Positions 61,031-64,000 of a stretch of 64,000 nt of DNA are shown piece by piece. The DNA lies in assembly GCA_903875225.1 (NCBI GenBank), contig CAIQVJ010000124.1:82757-146756 (forward strand), in the 5' to 3' direction. How positions within the stretch are numbered: position 1 is the stretch's first letter; every line of letters begins with the position of its first letter. Source of the DNA: an uncultured Pseudomonadota bacterium. Its GTDB lineage: Bacteria > Myxococcota_A > UBA796 > SXON01. The notes under the pieces are model-generated. The model made no database searches and had not been told where the DNA came from. It saw only the letters and a list, made by a program, of their open reading frames with translations. The translations under genes and the position numbers were made by a program.

Positions 61031-61867
61031 TCAGAAGACGTAGTTGAGCTCGAACGCCTGGGGGATCCACAGGAGCGGGATGGTCTTCGTCGGAACGGGC
61101 AGCCCCACGCGCAGGTACCAGTGCTTCCAGCTGAACTGCCAGGAGACCGTGATCACGCTCTGAAGCTGGTCGGTGAGCGGCTTCTTCAGGTGGACGGTCG
61201 CGCCCGCCTGCAGGGAGTCGTCCTCGGTCGCGTAGCCCCCGCTGATCGTGCCCGAGAGGTACAGGAACGTGTTGGTCTGCAGCACGAGGGCGTCCCGGCG
61301 GTTGAACCGCCAGTCCGCGCCCAGGTGCGCCTGCGTGAGCATCACGTTGGCGCCCGCGTAGAGCGCGCCGTCCTCGGAGAGCTGGGAGTCCAGCTCCTCG
61401 GAGAGGTCCACGCCGATGGCCGTGGCGAGACCCCCGGCGATCTCGTCGAGCCCCACCTGGCCCTTGATGTCGGCGAGGAGCCAGCTCGCCCCAGCGTGGA
61501 TCGAGAGGTGCCGGGAGATCGACCACGACGAGGTGAGCCCCAGCGGGATCACGTTCAGGTAGCCGCCGTCCACGCCCATCTTCTCGAGGCTGTACCCGTG
61601 CCAGGCCCCGGTCACGGCGATGTCGAGCACCTTCGACTGCACGGCGCCGATCTTCGCGTGGGCGTTCGGCACGCCGAGCACGAAGAGGATCGGGGTCGTC
61701 CCCACGTCCACGTTGGACCACACGCCGACGTCATCGTCGAAGAGCCCCACGCGGACGTGCTTGAAGCCCAACGTGTAGGCGGAATAGTCGCTGGGCACCT
61801 TGGGATCGATGGGCTCTCTGGCCCACTCGCCGGCGAGCGCCGCGGGGAGGAGGAGGAGGAAGAACAT
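61031..61867 (-). CDS. Outer-membrane beta-barrel-like protein
   Basis: A 278-residue protein with short signal MFFLLLLPAALA and a mature part of alternating strands (VTGAWHGYSLEKMG, LSIHAGASWLLADI, HLGADWRFNRRDALV) that ends in Phe (FELNYVF), as barrel proteins do. No family recognised; it is probably an outer membrane protein. Confidence 0.72.
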   Translation of the reverse strand: MFFLLLLPAALAGEWAREPIDPKVPSDYSAYTLGFKHVRVGLFDDDVGVWSNVDVGTTPILFVLGVPNAHAKIGAVQSKVLDIAVTGAWHGYSLEKMGVDGGYLNVIPLGLTSSWSISRHLSIHAGASWLLADIKGQVGLDEIAGGLATAIGVDLSEELDSQLSEDGALYAGANVMLTQAHLGADWRFNRRDALVLQTNTFLYLSGTISGGYATEDDSLQAGATVHLKKPLTDQLQSVITVSWQFSWKHWYLRVGLPVPTKTIPLLWIPQAFELNYVF

Positions 61868-61963
61868 GGGGCGATGGTAGCGCGAAGAAGCCCGACCCTG
61901 GCCGGCGCGACGTCCGCCGTTCGACGCGCGCCGTGATAAACCGCGCTCCCCTCAAGAGGCCTC

Positions 61964-62554
61964 ATGTTCAGCTTTGGATCCGCTCCCGACTCCCCCGCAC
62001 CTCCCGCTTCCGAGAGCGTGCCCGGCACTGGCCCGCTCCGTGCGCTCTTCAAGACCACGATGGGCGACATAGAGGTCGAGTTCTACGAGGCCGAGGCGCC
62101 CCGCTCGGTCGCCAACTTCGTCGGGCTCGCCACCGGCGCGGTCGAGTGGACCGACCCCACCGGCCGCAAGACGAAGTCCCCGCTCTACGACGGCACGATC
62201 TTCCACCGCGTGATCAAGGACTTCATGATCCAGGGCGGTGACCCGCTCGGCACCGGCACCGGCGGCCCCGGCTACAAGTGGAAGGACGAGGCTGCGGCGC
62301 TCAAGCTCAAGCACGACCGCCCCGGCCTGCTCTCGATGGCGAACGCAGGGCCCAACACCAACGGCAGCCAGTTCTTCCTCACCGAGGTCGCAACGCCCTG
62401 GCTGGACGGCAAGCACGCGGTGTTCGGCAAGGTCATCGCCGGCATGGACCTCGTGCCCAAGATCACCCGCGTCCCCCAGAACCAGAGCAACAAGCCGCTC
62501 ACCCCGGTCAAGCTCACGCAGGTGGTGGTCTACCGCGGGGCGCGTCCGAGCTAG
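61964..62554 (+). CDS. Cyclophilin-type peptidyl-prolyl isomerase
   Basis: A 196-residue cytoplasmic cyclophilin. Active-site pieces: FHRVIKDFMIQGGDP, with the catalytic Arg, and GSQFFLTEVATPWLDGKHAVFGKV. A 27-residue Ser/Pro-rich extension precedes the domain and no signal peptide is seen. The ATG at 61964 follows GAGG 4 bases upstream. It catalyses cis-trans proline isomerisation in protein folding. Confidence 0.92.
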   Translation: MFSFGSAPDSPAPPASESVPGTGPLRALFKTTMGDIEVEFYEAEAPRSVANFVGLATGAVEWTDPTGRKTKSPLYDGTIFHRVIKDFMIQGGDPLGTGTGGPGYKWKDEAAALKLKHDRPGLLSMANAGPNTNGSQFFLTEVATPWLDGKHAVFGKVIAGMDLVPKITRVPQNQSNKPLTPVKLTQVVVYRGARPS

Positions 62555-62747
62555 GCCCAGGGCGGGGCTGTCCGCTTGTTCGGGCGGCCTCGCGGCTCTG
62601 GGATCGGGGTTCGGCAGGGTCCGCGGAACGGCCGTCTGGTCTTTCTGCGGTTCCCTCCGCAACTCCGAAGCGTTTCGTTCGTATGCCGGTGCACGCTGTG
62701 CTCCCGGTGGAGCATGGGCCCTCGTCCCATCGCCCCGGAACGCTCGT
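62555..62747. other. Intergenic region with no feature seen
   Basis: The gap between the cyclophilin and RCC1-repeat genes has an open frame from 62682 but no protein-like content or clear promoter boxes. I see nothing else supportable here. Confidence 0.5.
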
Positions 62748-63656
62748 ATGCCCGTTCGAACGCCTTCTCCCGCTGTACTCGCGCTGTTGCTGGTCGTTGC
62801 GGCGCTGTCAGGCTGCGCGCAGGTCGGCTGGCTGGCGGTGAGCGCCGGCGACGGCTTCACGTGTGGCATCGATGCGGACAGCGTGCTCGAGTGCTGGGGC
62901 TACAACCCCGACGGTACACTCAACCCGCCCGCCGGCACCTTCACCTCGCTCGACGCGGGCAAGGACTGGGACGCCTGCGCGATCGACACCAGCGGCGTCA
63001 CCCGATGCTGGGGGCCCGCAAGCTCCGCGCTGTTGAACCCACCGGACACCGCGCTCACCTCCCTGTCCGTCGGGTCGGGGGTGGCCTGCGGCATCGACCA
63101 CGCGGGTGCGATCGGGTGCTGGGGCGACCCGCTCTTCACTGCCTGGGGGTGCGACAACCCGGGCTGCGACTGCCACTCCGACGCCATCTGCTACGTGAAC
63201 GCCGCGCCGCCCTCGGGGAAGTTCACCTCCGTCAGCGTCGGTAGCTCGGCCGCCTGCGCCATCGACACCTCCCAGTCGCTCGTGTGCTGGGGGGACAACT
63301 CGGCCAATTCAGGGGGGCTGTCCACTCCACCCGGGGGGCGGTTCACCGCTGTGAGCTTGGGAGACGGCGGCGCGTGCGCGCTCGACACCGACGGCACCGC
63401 ACAGTGCTGGGGAGCCCCGCGCCTGACTGCCCCGCCCGAGCCGCTGACCTCGATCAGCGTGGGCCTGTACGAGGCCTGCGGCGTCGACCTGGGCGGCGCC
63501 GTCCACTGCTGGGGGGAAGGCAGCGACGTGTCCCCCCCTCCTGCGGACACGTTCCGATCGGTGAGCGTCGGCTACCTGCACCAGTGCGGCGTGGACACCC
63601 ACGGTGACGTGCAGTGCTGGGGGGAGGAGCACGACGGCGAAGCGACGCCGCCGTGA
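62748..63656 (+). CDS. RCC1-repeat lipoprotein
   Basis: A 302-residue lipoprotein: signal ending LSGC (Cys23), then about five RCC1/BNR-type repeats with the motif CGIDxxGxxxCWG (CGIDADSVLECWG, CAIDTSGVTRCWG, CALDTDGTAQCWG, CGVDTHGDVQCWG) that should fold as a beta propeller. Each repeat brings two Cys, probably paired. RCC1-repeat proteins are abundant on Myxococcota surfaces, and their ligand is unknown. The ATG at 62748 is the most sensible start. Confidence 0.83.
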   Translation: MPVRTPSPAVLALLLVVAALSGCAQVGWLAVSAGDGFTCGIDADSVLECWGYNPDGTLNPPAGTFTSLDAGKDWDACAIDTSGVTRCWGPASSALLNPPDTALTSLSVGSGVACGIDHAGAIGCWGDPLFTAWGCDNPGCDCHSDAICYVNAAPPSGKFTSVSVGSSAACAIDTSQSLVCWGDNSANSGGLSTPPGGRFTAVSLGDGGACALDTDGTAQCWGAPRLTAPPEPLTSISVGLYEACGVDLGGAVHCWGEGSDVSPPPADTFRSVSVGYLHQCGVDTHGDVQCWGEEHDGEATPP

Positions 63657-64000
63657 ACGTCGCAACGCGGGAGCACCCGGCCGCCACCCGGCGGACCACG
63701 GTCGGCAGGTCACCCCTGTCCCCGCGACCTTTGGCCGCCCGGCGGACCAAAGTCGGCAGGTCACCCCTGTCCCCGCGACCTTTGGCCGCCCGGCGGACCG
63801 AAGTCGGCAGGTCACCCCTGTCCCCACGACCTTTGGCCGCCGCCCGAGTCCACTTGGCCTAAACAGGATCGCTGCTCAACGTAGCGGTTCGAGGCCGTCG
63901 TGGTCCGAGATCGACTCTCGAGCGTCGAGTCTCGATCGGCGAATCTCGACTTTCGAGACTCGATAGTCGATCTCGACACTCGTATCTGCGACTTCACGGG
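63657..64000. other. Non-coding right end with repeats and nested palindrome
   Basis: After the RCC1-repeat gene no supportable gene is seen. The stretch holds the 51-bp tandem repeats and, at 63907-63974, a TCGA-rich nested palindrome: outer arms 63907-63916/63965-63974 and inner arms 63926-63935/63953-63962, each 10 bases and exact. Confidence 0.7.
63701..63842. repeat. 51-bp tandem repeat (about 2.8 copies)
   Basis: Copies start at 63701, 63752 and 63803 (each GTCGGCAGGTCACCCCTGTC). The first two differ at one position; the third ends early. Each unit holds two inverted pieces: GGTCAC..GACC and CTTTGG.CCGCC/GGCGGACCAAAG. The length is a multiple of three but I see no credible gene. Confidence 0.85.

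Noticed and set aside
63701..63842. CRISPR or coding repeat
   Set aside because: The units are contiguous without spacers; frames through the repeats give low-complexity Arg/Pro/Gly peptides with no start context.

Overview
The window is G+C-rich DNA (roughly two thirds or more G+C by eye), densely coding on both strands, with many 4-bp stop/start overlaps. It most likely comes from a Myxococcota (deltaproteobacterial) chromosome, perhaps from a metagenome assembly. The evidence is two secreted parallel beta-helix proteins with Asp/Thr/Gly-rich linkers and a MYXO-CTERM-like tail (Cys-Gly-Cys, hydrophobic helix, Arg cluster), many lipoproteins, an alternative complex III locus, a copper monooxygenase with a haem motif, and a large NAD-glutamate dehydrogenase. 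I found no rRNA, tRNA, CRISPR array, transposase or phage gene. This is ordinary host chromosome with some accessory pockets.

Left part (1-16 kb): alternative complex III genes (actB running off the left edge, actA, a monohaem cytochrome lipoprotein) and an mlaD-like gene, all on the minus strand. Then a haem/PHM-like copper monooxygenase diverges from a MaoC hydratase - small ORF - S4-domain operon. A diguanylate cyclase, a low-molecular-weight phosphatase with an APC permease-USP fusion, a TerB-like gene overlapping a lipoprotein flavoprotein, and a lid-less DnaK paralogue with a TrmJ-like methyltransferase follow.

Middle (16-33 kb): a CheA-like kinase and a zinc dehydrogenase; a plus-strand glycan-type cluster (GT4 glycosyltransferase, B12-type radical SAM protein, TIG lipoprotein, WecG/TagA glycosyltransferase); then a long minus-strand block. 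That block holds a second lipoprotein flavoprotein and a tight gene run: carotenoid-desaturase-like flavoenzyme, AttH-like lipoprotein, tiny Tat protein, small secreted protein, ECF sigma factor, zinc-finger anti-sigma factor and secreted caspase-like protease. The approximately 0.7 kb upstream of the run carries two families of 31-bp tandem repeats and a possible broken small lipoprotein gene.

Right part (33-64 kb): a YdeI-like gene; two convergent beta-helix MYXO-CTERM genes whose tails overlap on opposite strands; a sulfatase-fold membrane protein, prfC, a hybrid histidine kinase with a PDZ protein, a lytic transglycosylase, a chalcone-isomerase-like protein, a TPR protein with two ClpX-type zinc fingers, a spermidine-synthase-like membrane fusion, NAD-GDH, ybiT, an HTTM protein, envelope proteins, a cyclophilin and an RCC1-repeat lipoprotein. 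The right end has 51-bp tandem repeats and a nested TCGA palindrome.

Several features recur across the window: extremely short signal peptides with no basic n-region, G+C-rich hairpins without a U-run just after stop codons, and strong use of GTG/TTG (probably once CTG) starts placed by 4-bp overlaps. All functional statements come from reading the sequence and recalled family knowledge; no database search was run.
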